Shown: positions 44,420 through 53,709, counted from the stretch's first letter. The stretch: DNA of 64,000 nt from [Leptolyngbya] sp. PCC 7376 (GCF_000316605.1 NC_019683.1:3766036-3830035); one strand, 5' to 3'. The notes: generated by a model from the letters alone, not told the origin. A program made the numbers and translations.

Positions 44420-45208
44420 TTAATTTCTACGGGGAAAGGAAGTCCGAGATTTTGAGATAAAGATGGCGAGGATACAGAAACTTATGAGGATGATTGTTCC
44501 GATAGCGGCAAAGATGGGAACGAGTTCTGCCTCTGAATTTTTGATGGCGATCGCCACCCAAGCCCAAACAAATACACCACCATAGACGATGTCTCTATGC
44601 TTCAAAGTGATAAACCCTGCTAGTCCAGTTCCGATGACTAATAAAATGGCAGCCCACATTTCAGGCTCAATGCCCCATCTTTGCCAATCGAGGAAATGTA
44701 AAAGACAAGCTGCATTCACGATGGTCGCGACCGTAATCCAAGCGCAGTAAATCGAGACAGGTCTTTTAACTAGCCATTTGATTTTGCTGGATGGCGCTTT
44801 TAGGTTGCTGTTGACTGTGATGTAAAGCCTTACGAGAAAAAAAGTGATCAGGCCAATCATTACTAGCGATGCAGCGAACAATCGGTATTGGAAAAGAACA
44901 ACCCAGATAATCTGAGCAATGCTGGCATAAGTGAGCCAATAGCCCAATTGCTTCGTGTGTGGATTATTTTTCTGGCTCGGGAGTGCTTGATAAATTCCCA
45001 GCGAAATTAGCCCCACATAAATTAATCCCCAAATTGAAAACGCATAGCTTTTCGGCAGGATGAACACAGGGTCAAAATACTGATCAGAAATTTCGGCGAT
45101 CGTCAGACCATCTAGAGGTTTGATATTGGCGAGGATATTGGTAAAAAATGCGGCGATGATGGCACCGAGATTACTGATTTGACGTTGGGTGTCACGGTCT
45201 AAAGGCAT
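44420..45208 (-). CDS. TspO/MBR-like tryptophan-rich membrane protein
   Basis: 262 residues with about 8 helices. Features of the extended TspO-like family in cyanobacteria: SYAFSIWGLIYVGLISLGIYQALPSQ, W and F rich helices, and RPVSIYCAWITVATIVNAA. It is longer than classical 5-helix TspO. Porphyrin or tetrapyrrole stress links are known for TspO, but assignment to that role here is inference. Confidence 0.7.
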   Translation of the reverse strand: MPLDRDTQRQISNLGAIIAAFFTNILANIKPLDGLTIAEISDQYFDPVFILPKSYAFSIWGLIYVGLISLGIYQALPSQKNNPHTKQLGYWLTYASIAQIIWVVLFQYRLFAASLVMIGLITFFLVRLYITVNSNLKAPSSKIKWLVKRPVSIYCAWITVATIVNAACLLHFLDWQRWGIEPEMWAAILLVIGTGLAGFITLKHRDIVYGGVFVWAWVAIAIKNSEAELVPIFAAIGTIILISFCILAIFISKSRTSFPRRN

Positions 45209-45352
45209 AGTGCGGTGTGAAAAATAATTGAAGTGAGAAAAGTAATCTCAGTCCTTTTAATTTTCGCTGTTTACTGCCTAAATTGCCTTGTTTACATAAT
45301 CGTGAAAGCCAGAACGTTACGATAAGTGAAAGCCGCAACGTCAGATTTCACT

Positions 45353-47044
45353 ATGTTTTCAGCACCATTAGGGTTAAAACGACTACTGTCATACAAAAAA
45401 GTTTGGTTACGGGGAGATATCCTCGCTGGCTTAACAGTTGCTGCTTACCTAATCCCTCAATGTATGGCCTACGGTGAATTAGCTGGGGTAAGACCAGTTG
45501 CTGGCCTCTGGGCAATTTTGCCAGCAATGGTGATCTATACCCTTCTCGGATCATCGCCTCAACTATCTGTCGGCCCCGAATCGACAACCGCTGTGATGAC
45601 CGCTGTGGCGATCGCCCCCCTTGCAGCCGCAGATGGTAGTGATTATGCGACATTAGCTGGATTATTGGCGGTGATTGTTGGAGGGGTCTACATTGTTGGC
45701 TACTTTTTGCGGCTAGGGTTCCTCGCCAATCTACTGTCTAAACCGATCTTGATTGGGTATATGGCAGGGGTGGCGGTAATCATGATTTCGGGTCAGTTGG
45801 GTAAAGTAGCTGGCCTTTCCATTGACGCCGAAACTATTCCTGGCGAAATTCAAGGCTTTTTAACGCAATTACCCCAAGCTCACATTCCGACCCTCATCCT
45901 GTCCATCATTCTCCTTATTTTTCTGTTTGTTATTCAAGCCCGTTTTCCCAATGCGCCAGGGCCTTTAATTGCGGTATTGGCGGCAACTGCTGCCGTCAAA
46001 TTTTTTCAGCTCGATCAATTGGGGATTGCAGTCGTCGGCGAAATTCCCAGCGGCTTACCAATACCGCGTCTACCGGATTTTGCCAATGGTCAACTTTTAG
46101 CTTTAGTCTCGGCTTCTGTCGGTATTGCTGTTGTGGGCTATTCAGATAATGTTTTAACCGCCCGGGCTTTTGCGGCTCGCAATAATTACACCATTGATGC
46201 CAATCAAGAGTTATTGGCTCTGGGCTTTTCAAACATGGGTGCTGGTCTAATGCAGGGATTTCCGATTAGTAGTAGTGGCAGCCGCACGGTAATCGGTAAT
46301 GCTCTGGGCAATAAAACTCAGTTATTTTCTCTGGTGGCAATGGTTTCAGTAATTTTAGTATTGCTCTTTCTGAGACCTGTTTTAGCTTCTTTTCCTACGG
46401 CTGCACTGGGAACCTTAGTGATTTTTGCGGCGACGAGATTAATCGAAATTCAGGAATTTAAACGACTACAACGATTTCGCAATTCTGAGTTTGCATTGGC
46501 TATTATCACCATGGTTAGCGTTCTAGCCACTGACTTGTTAATCGGCATTGCGATCGCCATTACCTTATCTGTGGTCGAGCTGTTTGGCCGTGTTGCTCGC
46601 CCTCATGATGCTGTGCTGGGAAAAATCAAAGGGTTAGCAGGTTGGCATGACATCGACGATTGGGATCATTCCGTCACCATTCCGGGATTAGTTTTATACC
46701 GTTACGATGCGCCAATTTGTTTTGCTAATGCTGAAAATTTCAAGCAACGAGCAAAGGCAGCCATAGCAGCAGAAAAAGAGCCAGTGAAATGGTTTGTGCT
46801 CAATACAGAGGCGATCGCCGAAATAGACATTACCGCCTCAGACATGCTGGAAGAATTTATCCAAGAGCTAGCCGCGCAAAATATCACTTTCGCAATGATG
46901 CGAGTCAAGCAAGATTTGTATGCCCAACTCCATCGCTCAGGAATGCTTCATAAAATTGGTGCGGATCTAATTTTCCCGACGATAAACACTGCAGTCGAAG
47001 CATTTCAAAATCCGGCTAAGCCTGACATTCAAACACCATCTTAA
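45353..47044 (+). CDS. SulP family anion permease with STAS domain
   Basis: 563 residues from MFSAPLGLK (a GTG upstream adds nine residues). The SulP transport core has YLIPQCMAYGELAGVRPVAGLW and LSVGPESTTAVMTAVAIAPLA, with FPISSSGSRTVIGNALGNKT in the second repeat. A cytoplasmic STAS domain (about 440-560, VLNTEAIAEIDITASDMLEEF) follows. It transports sulfate or a similar anion. Divergence from BicA makes a bicarbonate role less likely, but it cannot be excluded. Confidence 0.85.
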   Translation: MFSAPLGLKRLLSYKKVWLRGDILAGLTVAAYLIPQCMAYGELAGVRPVAGLWAILPAMVIYTLLGSSPQLSVGPESTTAVMTAVAIAPLAAADGSDYATLAGLLAVIVGGVYIVGYFLRLGFLANLLSKPILIGYMAGVAVIMISGQLGKVAGLSIDAETIPGEIQGFLTQLPQAHIPTLILSIILLIFLFVIQARFPNAPGPLIAVLAATAAVKFFQLDQLGIAVVGEIPSGLPIPRLPDFANGQLLALVSASVGIAVVGYSDNVLTARAFAARNNYTIDANQELLALGFSNMGAGLMQGFPISSSGSRTVIGNALGNKTQLFSLVAMVSVILVLLFLRPVLASFPTAALGTLVIFAATRLIEIQEFKRLQRFRNSEFALAIITMVSVLATDLLIGIAIAITLSVVELFGRVARPHDAVLGKIKGLAGWHDIDDWDHSVTIPGLVLYRYDAPICFANAENFKQRAKAAIAAEKEPVKWFVLNTEAIAEIDITASDMLEEFIQELAAQNITFAMMRVKQDLYAQLHRSGMLHKIGADLIFPTINTAVEAFQNPAKPDIQTPS

Positions 47045-47103
47045 ATTGTGATAGCTCCAAATCAAGAGGCGATCGCCACTTATTTTCGAGTCTCGAACAA
47101 ACT

Positions 47104-48981
47104 TTAAAAATGGAAAGTCGTTCTCAAACTCCCAATCACCACATCAGAGTCAAACCCATTAGGAGCCATCAACCAAATTACACCAGGCGTGAGCGAAATA
47201 TCTTCCATAATCTGATGCCGATAGAAAGCCTCAAGATGAAAAGGTGTCGTCTCATTACGGTAGGTAATATTCGGTAAATCGAGATTAGAAATATAGGGCT
47301 GAGCACCGAAAAATACCCCCAATAAATTATTCTCTTTCCCAAAATTCGGTAGCGCGAAACCAACACCATAAGTCCAGAGATCGCCATCCCCTTGACCCAA
47401 AATTTTCAGATCTGTATAGGAAAAATAACCACTCAGAGAAACTGCATCACTAATTTTCCATGCCCCTTGAACACCATAAGAATTACTGACAACACCTGTC
47501 GGTGACAAACCAACTAAAGGCTCAGTAAGACGTTGGAGTGTCGTACCAGGGAGATTCGCCAATTGCGTTCCGACAAAACCATCTCGGTTTCTAAACCCAT
47601 GATTAAACAGAGCATCATTCTCGCGATTGTAAGCATGAACATAAGTCAAACCCCAATCAAAATTTCCCATCTCAAAAGATGTTTGGGCTAAAACACCATA
47701 ACTCGCCTTCGCAAAACCGGAAAAAGGATCCGCAACATCCGCACCAGCCAGATAGCCCAACGTTAAATCAATTCCTTTGTTCGTTTCTTTTTTCCAAGCT
47801 AAAGGCGCATTAATAACTAAACCAGTACCACCTCCAATCCGGTAAATGGGACTGTGAGACGATAACGTTGAAATACCTCCCAGACCGCCATCATGATCAA
47901 AAAAGAAAGGATTACTTGTGGGCGCAAAATCATGCCAAGCTGCACCAGCCGCCGCAACATTAAACCTCGTTCCCCCAACCGGAAAAGAATAAATTAACTT
48001 TGATTCATTGATATTTAAACTCTGGAATGTCTCCCCTGTATTACCCACAAAACGCGCATCAAGAGGGCGAGGCAAAAACGGTGGGATAGCTGGCGCTTTA
48101 AAACGACCACGACTGTTCGCCGTAAAAGGTCTGAGATTAGTGGCAGCCAAACGAATTAATAAACTATCTTTTCCGGTAAAACTCGTATCAAGATCCAAAT
48201 GGATGCGATAACCAAAGACCGCAACTTGTTCATTATCAACTAAGGCATCAACACGAGGGATTGGTCGATTTCGCGCATCAAAAGCCGCAACTAAATTTGG
48301 ATCTAAATTAACTGAAACACCGGGTAGAAAAGAGAGATTTTCGCTACCTTCAACAAAGTTATCGCCATAGGCTTTTGCTAAAGCAAAAATTGCTTCTCCA
48401 TCTAATTTGGTGTACTTAGAGAATAAGCTTGACTCTAAACCAGAAACCGCTTCTTCTAGCTCATCGACATCTTGGCTAATCGAAGCTAATTCACTATTAA
48501 ATTCTGTGGTGAGTTGATTGAGAGTACCAACTAATTCTTCGTCTCCAGACATACTAGTGTCAGCGTCTATGATTAAGTAGATAGCTTCCAGACAAGTATT
48601 GAGCGACACAGCAAATTCATATCTAGAAATCGCTTCATCACCACGAAAAAGGGTATCGGTCTCTGGAGAGAGACATTGATATTTATCGACTAAATTACGG
48701 ATTGCTTCATAGGCCCAGTCGCTCGGCTCTACATCCTTAAAATATCGCACAGGAATATATCGTTCTTCTTGCTCCAGTTGACCTAGGAAATAAGGTGATG
48801 TTTGCGAAGCATCAAAAGTTTGTTTTTGATCGAGAGAATTTTCTATTTGCTGCGATGAATCCGATTCAATGAGTACGATTTTAGAAGATGGATCTTCAGA
48901 AAAATCATAAGCGAGGTCGGTAGGGAAAAACATCTTGCAATTATCTCGTATAAATTGTGTTAGCAGCTTTTGCTGCACCAC
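47104..48981 (-). CDS. Cyanobacterial SLH/OprB-type outer-membrane porin
   Basis: 625 residues. SLH-like domain (VEPSDWAYEAIRNLVDKYQCLSPETD with FRGDEAISRYEFAVSLN), then a coiled coil (LNQLTTEFNSELASISQDVDELEEAVSGLE), then a beta-barrel domain ending in aromatic LRTTFHF, a typical outer-membrane C-terminal Phe. No Sec signal peptide is visible at the given start or at the internal Met (48933). Usual cyanobacterial porins have one, so the N-terminus may be altered or the gene degraded. Role: inorganic ion (iron) or nutrient permeation. Confidence 0.82.
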   Translation of the reverse strand: MVQQKLLTQFIRDNCKMFFPTDLAYDFSEDPSSKIVLIESDSSQQIENSLDQKQTFDASQTSPYFLGQLEQEERYIPVRYFKDVEPSDWAYEAIRNLVDKYQCLSPETDTLFRGDEAISRYEFAVSLNTCLEAIYLIIDADTSMSGDEELVGTLNQLTTEFNSELASISQDVDELEEAVSGLESSLFSKYTKLDGEAIFALAKAYGDNFVEGSENLSFLPGVSVNLDPNLVAAFDARNRPIPRVDALVDNEQVAVFGYRIHLDLDTSFTGKDSLLIRLAATNLRPFTANSRGRFKAPAIPPFLPRPLDARFVGNTGETFQSLNINESKLIYSFPVGGTRFNVAAAGAAWHDFAPTSNPFFFDHDGGLGGISTLSSHSPIYRIGGGTGLVINAPLAWKKETNKGIDLTLGYLAGADVADPFSGFAKASYGVLAQTSFEMGNFDWGLTYVHAYNRENDALFNHGFRNRDGFVGTQLANLPGTTLQRLTEPLVGLSPTGVVSNSYGVQGAWKISDAVSLSGYFSYTDLKILGQGDGDLWTYGVGFALPNFGKENNLLGVFFGAQPYISNLDLPNITYRNETTPFHLEAFYRHQIMEDISLTPGVIWLMAPNGFDSDVVIGSLRTTFHF

Positions 48982-49381
48982 ACATAATAATCAGACTTGG
49001 GGTAAAAGAGGCTTATGATAAATTACATTTTTGTAATTTACGTTACATACTCTAGAATTTCATCAGAAAAACTGCCTATATAGAAATACTTTTTTTAGCA
49101 AATAATTTGCGACAATTTTTATTTAAGGGCATTAATCATATCGGGATGCTTGATTTAAAGAAGCGATCGCCTTCTTAATGAGAATAGAGATTCAGAATCC
49201 AAAACATAATCGAACTTTTCAAAAGCGTGAACAATACAAAAAGTTTACATAGACTGCGTGATTCACCTTGGATTTTGAGAGTTTCTATTATTGTTAGTTA
49301 GAATGCTGATCAAGCATATAGAAGCCTCAAAGCTTATTATTTTACGCCTGTTTTAAACATTTTGTATTAGGGGTAGCAACC
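48982..49381. other. Divergent promoter region, porin / PqqD
   Basis: 400 bp, strongly AT-rich, with no coding frame seen. It serves both the minus-strand porin and the plus-strand PqqD-KilA-N-GT-HprK cluster. No RNA gene recognised. Confidence 0.4.
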
Positions 49382-49711
49382 ATGAGTAAAGGGAATAGAT
49401 TGGAGCAGCAAAAGACAAACTCAGCAACATTTTATGAGCGAACAATTCCACTCCATGCTCCTAATGTAGAAGTGCATGCCCTAGAGCCAGATCTCTTGCT
49501 CTATCATGCTGATGATGAAGTTGCTGTCTCCCTAAATGCCTCAGCAAAAGAGATTTGGCAGCTATGTCGTGGCGTACATTCTATTAAGGATATTAGTCAA
49601 GAATTGGCAGATTCTTTACCAGAAATCGAACTCGAAGACATTTTTGGTGATGTTGTAGCAACAATTACTCGCCTAGAGCAAGTTGGTTTTTTAGAGCTAT
49701 CTACTCGTTAA
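49382..49711 (+). CDS. PqqD family protein (RiPP recognition element-like peptide chaperone)
   Basis: 109 residues. The PqqD/RRE winged-helix core runs VEVHALEPDLLLYHADDEVAVSLNASAKEIWQLC, split as LLYHADDEVAVSLNASAKEI and WQLCRGVHSIKDISQEL, ending VVATITRLEQVGFLEL. PqqD-like proteins bind leader peptides for modifying enzymes. An AGGGG ribosome-binding site precedes ATG. It opens a four-gene cluster with a Thr-rich protein, a GlcNAc-transferase/nucleotidyltransferase and an HprK-like kinase. Confidence 0.85.
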   Translation: MSKGNRLEQQKTNSATFYERTIPLHAPNVEVHALEPDLLLYHADDEVAVSLNASAKEIWQLCRGVHSIKDISQELADSLPEIELEDIFGDVVATITRLEQVGFLELSTR

Positions 49712-50004
49712 CTCTCGTAGGTTTCCCAGCAAACAAACTACACATTTATTTTGGCTTCTTAATCAAAGTAAAGATTTAGAAAAAAACGTTTTTAAAACTT
49801 GTTTTTTCTTGCGTTGCTTCCAAAATATTAGATTAATCTTTGTCTATATATAAGTCGGGATACCTGAAGAAGATTGAATGTCTTCGATCTTGGTTTTACT
49901 ATGTTTTTTGCAAGCTAAATTGCAGTAGTGACTAAGTAAATAATTTAGTTGATGTGATGACTGCTTGCCATTATTTTCGTGCATAGTCAGGAGCATAAAA
50001 TCGA

Positions 50005-50667
50005 ATGACCATTGATATATGTTTGGGCGTCACTATCCATAAATATCCCGACACAAATTTAGTCTGTCTGACAGATTTGTGGAAAGCAGCCAAAAGACCC
50101 AATGGAAAGCGTCCTTTAGCTTGGATTAAAACTCCATCGGCTCAGAATTTACTTAGTGACGTGCAGCGTCAAACTCAGGCAGATGTACTCCAAGATTCTC
50201 AGCAAGAATTCGTGGTTGGTCTAGTTGGGCAATTAGAGACTGAGCGAATTAATGGCAGCTTATGGACCTACAGCACACCGGAACTGGCTTTGGTCTATGC
50301 CATGGAGCTAGGAGAAGACGTATATCAGTGGGCGCAAAATACTTGGTCAAGTTCCGAGGCGATCGCCCTACTAGAGCTTTATGGGCAATACAAACAAACA
50401 AACCAAGCTCATGAGTTGAAACACACCTATAAGATGAAGCGCCGGGCTCTCATTACAGCCGGTTGGATAGTACCTATTGTCACAGTAGTAGGTCTCAGCA
50501 AACGCGCTCAAGCTCAGGTTTCTGGAGGCTCTACTGAGGAAACCACGACAACAGCAGCCCCCGAAAACGAAGTAACGACGACGACAACCACCACGACAAC
50601 TACCACCACGACAACCACCGAAGCACCAACAACAACTCCTCTTGAAACTACAGAGACGCCTAGATAA
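50005..50667 (+). CDS. KilA-N domain protein with basic/hydrophobic segment and poly-Thr tail
   Basis: 220 residues in three parts. (1) KilA-N-like domain, 5-115 (LVCLTDLWKAAKRPNGKRP, LAWIKT, YSTPELALVYAMEL). (2) KRRALITAGWIVPIVTVVGL at 145-164 ending AQAQ near 171, like a secretion or anchoring signal preceding an A-x-A cleavage motif. (3) A Thr/Glu/Pro tail with a run of 15 Thr (191-205). The Thr codons are mixed (ACG, ACA, ACC, ACT), so the run is kept at protein level and is not a recent slippage product. The Thr-rich tail is a plausible acceptor for the GlcNAc-transferase encoded 25 bp downstream. AGGAGC ribosome-binding site. Confidence 0.75.
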   Translation: MTIDICLGVTIHKYPDTNLVCLTDLWKAAKRPNGKRPLAWIKTPSAQNLLSDVQRQTQADVLQDSQQEFVVGLVGQLETERINGSLWTYSTPELALVYAMELGEDVYQWAQNTWSSSEAIALLELYGQYKQTNQAHELKHTYKMKRRALITAGWIVPIVTVVGLSKRAQAQVSGGSTEETTTTAAPENEVTTTTTTTTTTTTTTTEAPTTTPLETTETPR

Positions 50668-50691
50668 GCACTCGTAACGGAAATACAGCAA

Positions 50692-52773
50692 ATGAAGTCT
50701 ATGCTTGATGCTCGCATCTTTATCCAAATTGCCGCATATCGAGATCTGGAGCTTGTGCCGACGGTTAAAGATGCGATCGCCCAAGCTGCCAAACTTGAGC
50801 GATTAAGCTTTGGCATTTGTTGGCAATATGCAGATTCAGAACTTTATTATGTTGAACTGCTCAAAGATATTCCCAACTGTCGTGTTGAATCTATTCCCGC
50901 CAAACAGTCTCAGGGATTAGGTTGGGCACGCCATAAAACACAGCAGTTATGGGACAGCGAAGAATATAGTCTACAAATCGATGCCCATATGCGTTTTGCT
51001 CCTCGTTGGGACGAACAGCTCATCGAGATGCTGGCCCAATGTCCTAGCGAGAAACCTTTACTTAGCTCCTATCCTCCTGCCTATATTCCCCCTCGTCATT
51101 TAGTTAGTCATAATGCGACTCGCATTAGACCGAAATTCTTTTTGAAATCAGGTGATTTACGTCAGCAAGCATATGATGACTTGAGTAAATTTGAGGCTCC
51201 CCAATCTGGGATGCTAATCGCGGGGGGCTTTAGCTTTTCTCGCGCAGAGGTGATTCAAGAAGTCCCCCAAGATCCCAACATCTATTTTACAGATGAAGTC
51301 CCCTATGGGGTTCGGCTCTGGACCCATGGTTGGGATGTGTACAATCCCCATAAACCTGTTTGCTGGCATTTTTACAATTCCGGTGAAACACGCGTTCTCA
51401 ATTGGTCTGACAACCCCACTTGGAACAAGCGCCAAAAACGTACCGAATCATATATTCGGCAGTTATTAGGAATGGAGCCCCAAGTCATTGATTTTGGGGA
51501 GTATGGCCTTGGTGAAGTTCGATCTTTGGCAGAATTGGAGCGCCGTCTTAATATCAATTTTGCCAAGTTTATGATTGGCGGAGAGACAAAGCTCAATACA
51601 ATCCAACGGGATCGCCAGGCGAAAAAAGTCGGCATTAACCATAAATTACGAGAACGTGACATTCTTCTCTACTGCACTCAACCTCAACACCAACTCTCTG
51701 GAGAAGAAGAGTGGAAAGCTATTTTAACGGGAAGACTTGATTGGAAATATCTAATTGGACTTGCGATTAAACATGGTGTTTTTCCACTCCTTTTTCAGCG
51801 TCTGCAAGCACTCGATATTCTGGCTGATTTACCAAAACATACTCAACAGGAACTTAAACAAGAGTACCGTTCTCACATCATCCGAAATTCTAATTATGAG
51901 CAAGAATTAGCGAGTCTAGTGCAGTTACTGGATACTCACCAAATTTCAGTTTTAGCCTACAAAGGGCCATCTTTGGCGATCGCCGCTTATGGTGACCTGC
52001 TCGCGCGTCAGTTCAGTGATCTGGATTTATTGGTTGCTCCTGAATATTTCGAGGAAGCAAAAAATATTTTGACAAAAGTTGGCTATCGTTTGCTGACCCC
52101 CCATACCGATCATGCTTTCGACTTAGTACTCCGAAATCATCAGAGTCGTATGGCAATTGATTTACATCGTGCAGCAGTACCAAGTTTCTATGGGTTCTCC
52201 TGCCGTTTTGAAGACTTGTTAGAGAATGCCCATTCCCTACAACTTGTAGATCAGACGGTGATGATGCCTTCCCCTGAAGATCTGCTGTTGCTGCTAAGCA
52301 TTCATGGGCTAAAAGATCGATGGCGTAAGCTTATTTGGCTGCGGGATTTATATGAGATTATCCATTCCACACCAGATCTTGATTGGGATTATATCTGGTG
52401 GCGATCGCATCAGTTAGGTGTCAAACGAGCATTGCAATTAGGACTCAAGTTTTCAGCCCAGATCTTAGACTGGGAACTACCAAAATCTGTCCAGGCTCAG
52501 TCCGACTATGATCTGACATGGCATTTACAGTACCTAAATAATCAGCTTTTTGAAGTTCAGAATAAACCAGTTTCATTCAAAACAATAAAAGAAGATATTC
52601 GATTAGATTTACAAATCCGAGAACGCTGGCGTGATCGTTTCACCTATATTCTGAAACGCATATTTGCCCCAAGTTGGCGTGACCAAAATTTAGTCAAACT
52701 GCCAAAATCTTTCTCCTTTATCTATTGGTTTATCCGTCCTTTCTATGTTGTAACGCGCATTTTTTCTAGCTAA
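50692..52773 (+). CDS. GlcNAc-transferase (PF11397) fused to nucleotidyltransferase (PF14907-like)
   Basis: 693 residues. Residues 1-~300: GlcNAc-transferase family related to Skp1 GnT, with IFIQIAAYRD, LGWARHKTQQLW, LQIDAHMRFAPRWDEQLIEM (acidic DxH in place of DxD), QSGMLIAGGFSFSRAEVI and FTDEVPYGVRLWTHGWD. Residues ~330-693: nucleotidyltransferase family seen in RiPP and PqqD-linked clusters, LAYKGPSLAIAAYGDLLARQ then FSDLDLLV (catalytic DxD near 443) and AIDLHRAAVP. The fusion of the two activities is unusual. Substrate inferred to be the Thr-rich protein upstream. Confidence 0.8.
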   Translation: MKSMLDARIFIQIAAYRDLELVPTVKDAIAQAAKLERLSFGICWQYADSELYYVELLKDIPNCRVESIPAKQSQGLGWARHKTQQLWDSEEYSLQIDAHMRFAPRWDEQLIEMLAQCPSEKPLLSSYPPAYIPPRHLVSHNATRIRPKFFLKSGDLRQQAYDDLSKFEAPQSGMLIAGGFSFSRAEVIQEVPQDPNIYFTDEVPYGVRLWTHGWDVYNPHKPVCWHFYNSGETRVLNWSDNPTWNKRQKRTESYIRQLLGMEPQVIDFGEYGLGEVRSLAELERRLNINFAKFMIGGETKLNTIQRDRQAKKVGINHKLRERDILLYCTQPQHQLSGEEEWKAILTGRLDWKYLIGLAIKHGVFPLLFQRLQALDILADLPKHTQQELKQEYRSHIIRNSNYEQELASLVQLLDTHQISVLAYKGPSLAIAAYGDLLARQFSDLDLLVAPEYFEEAKNILTKVGYRLLTPHTDHAFDLVLRNHQSRMAIDLHRAAVPSFYGFSCRFEDLLENAHSLQLVDQTVMMPSPEDLLLLLSIHGLKDRWRKLIWLRDLYEIIHSTPDLDWDYIWWRSHQLGVKRALQLGLKFSAQILDWELPKSVQAQSDYDLTWHLQYLNNQLFEVQNKPVSFKTIKEDIRLDLQIRERWRDRFTYILKRIFAPSWRDQNLVKLPKSFSFIYWFIRPFYVVTRIFSS

Positions 52774-52811
52774 AACAATCAATATCGCAGTCATTTAACT
52801 ATTGTTCCAAG

Positions 52812-53621
52812 ATGCGAATATTGCAACTTGAATTTCAACATCAAGCTTTACTGATCGAAACAAATAATCTATCGATTGAGCAGTTTGTACTGAGCATATT
52901 TGATCATCTTTTATCTGATTCACAGAGCAACCCTATCGCAAAGTTTTCGGCCATACAAAGTCAGTCAGAGTATGAGTTAAGTCAATTAATACAAGGTGAT
53001 TCAAAATTAGTTTTCAGCACATCACAACTAGATGTATTTACTACACAACTCAAATATCATCTAGTTACAACACTACTTGAAAACACGTCCCAGTTTTTGT
53101 GGTTTCATGCTGCTGCTGCTGCCAAAAACAATGAAGCTATCTGGTTGTTGGCTCCACCTGGAGGCGGCAAAAGCTCTATTGTCTTATTGCTAGTACAAGA
53201 AGGATGGCAATATCTAAGTGATGATGTTGTTGCTCTTGATCTTGTGACGAATCAGCTCATTGGCTTTCCTCAAACTCCACGTCCTCGGAAGTCGATCAAT
53301 AAGTGGATTCAGGATAAAAATCAGATTAACTCGATAGCGAAAGAAATCGTCACTATTCCAATAGAAAAGGTACAGGCAAGTCCTTGTGAAGTTAAGGGAA
53401 TAGTATTTTTAAAATATCATTCAGAATCTACAATAGCTTTAGAAAAACTATCTTCAAGTCAGGCTGTTATAAAGCTACTTGAGCAGACAATTAATTTTCC
53501 CTTACACAAACAATCTGCAATGAATGCACTAGTTGATTTATCTGCTCAGACTCAAGCTTATCAACTTGATTATGACAATCGTAATGCGGCATTTTTAGCG
53601 TTAATACAATGTTTTGACTGA
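52812..53621 (+). CDS. HPr kinase-like ATPase (HprK-related)
   Basis: 269 residues. Divergent N-terminal half; P-loop APPGGGKSSI (about 114-123) preceded by FHAAAAAKNNEA and followed by YLSDDVVALD (Walker-B-like) and the FPQTPRPRK loop. This is the HprK C-terminal kinase domain, used in PqqD-linked clusters and in some lasso-peptide clusters as a peptide kinase. It lies 38 bp after the GT gene and ends the cluster. Confidence 0.85.
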   Translation: MRILQLEFQHQALLIETNNLSIEQFVLSIFDHLLSDSQSNPIAKFSAIQSQSEYELSQLIQGDSKLVFSTSQLDVFTTQLKYHLVTTLLENTSQFLWFHAAAAAKNNEAIWLLAPPGGGKSSIVLLLVQEGWQYLSDDVVALDLVTNQLIGFPQTPRPRKSINKWIQDKNQINSIAKEIVTIPIEKVQASPCEVKGIVFLKYHSESTIALEKLSSSQAVIKLLEQTINFPLHKQSAMNALVDLSAQTQAYQLDYDNRNAAFLALIQCFD

Positions 53622-53647
53622 GTTATATATTTTAGATTTTGCTCTCC

Positions 53648-53679
53648 ATAAAAAATCCATTCATTATACGAATGGATTT
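53648..53679 (-). terminator. Terminator for the minus-strand DUF1348 gene
   Basis: Stem AAATCCATTC/GAATGGATTT with a 7-nt loop; on the minus strand it is followed by TTTTTTATGG. It lies between convergent genes. Confidence 0.7.
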
Positions 53680-53709
53680 ACTGAACCATAAATTTATTTT
53701 GATAGCTGA

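Noticed and set aside
45353-47044. BicA bicarbonate transporter
   Set aside because: The protein is SulP-type, but its N-terminal region differs clearly from BicA as I remember it. A general SulP call is safer.
49878-49928. Possible 16-residue peptide gene in the PqqD/KilA-N gap
   Set aside because: No Shine-Dalgarno and no RiPP precursor features. The KilA-N protein is a better candidate substrate.
50371-50816. Antisense frames opposite the poly-Thr region (Val- or Gly/Cys-rich)
   Set aside because: They mirror the Thr tail codons and have no domain or ribosome-binding site.
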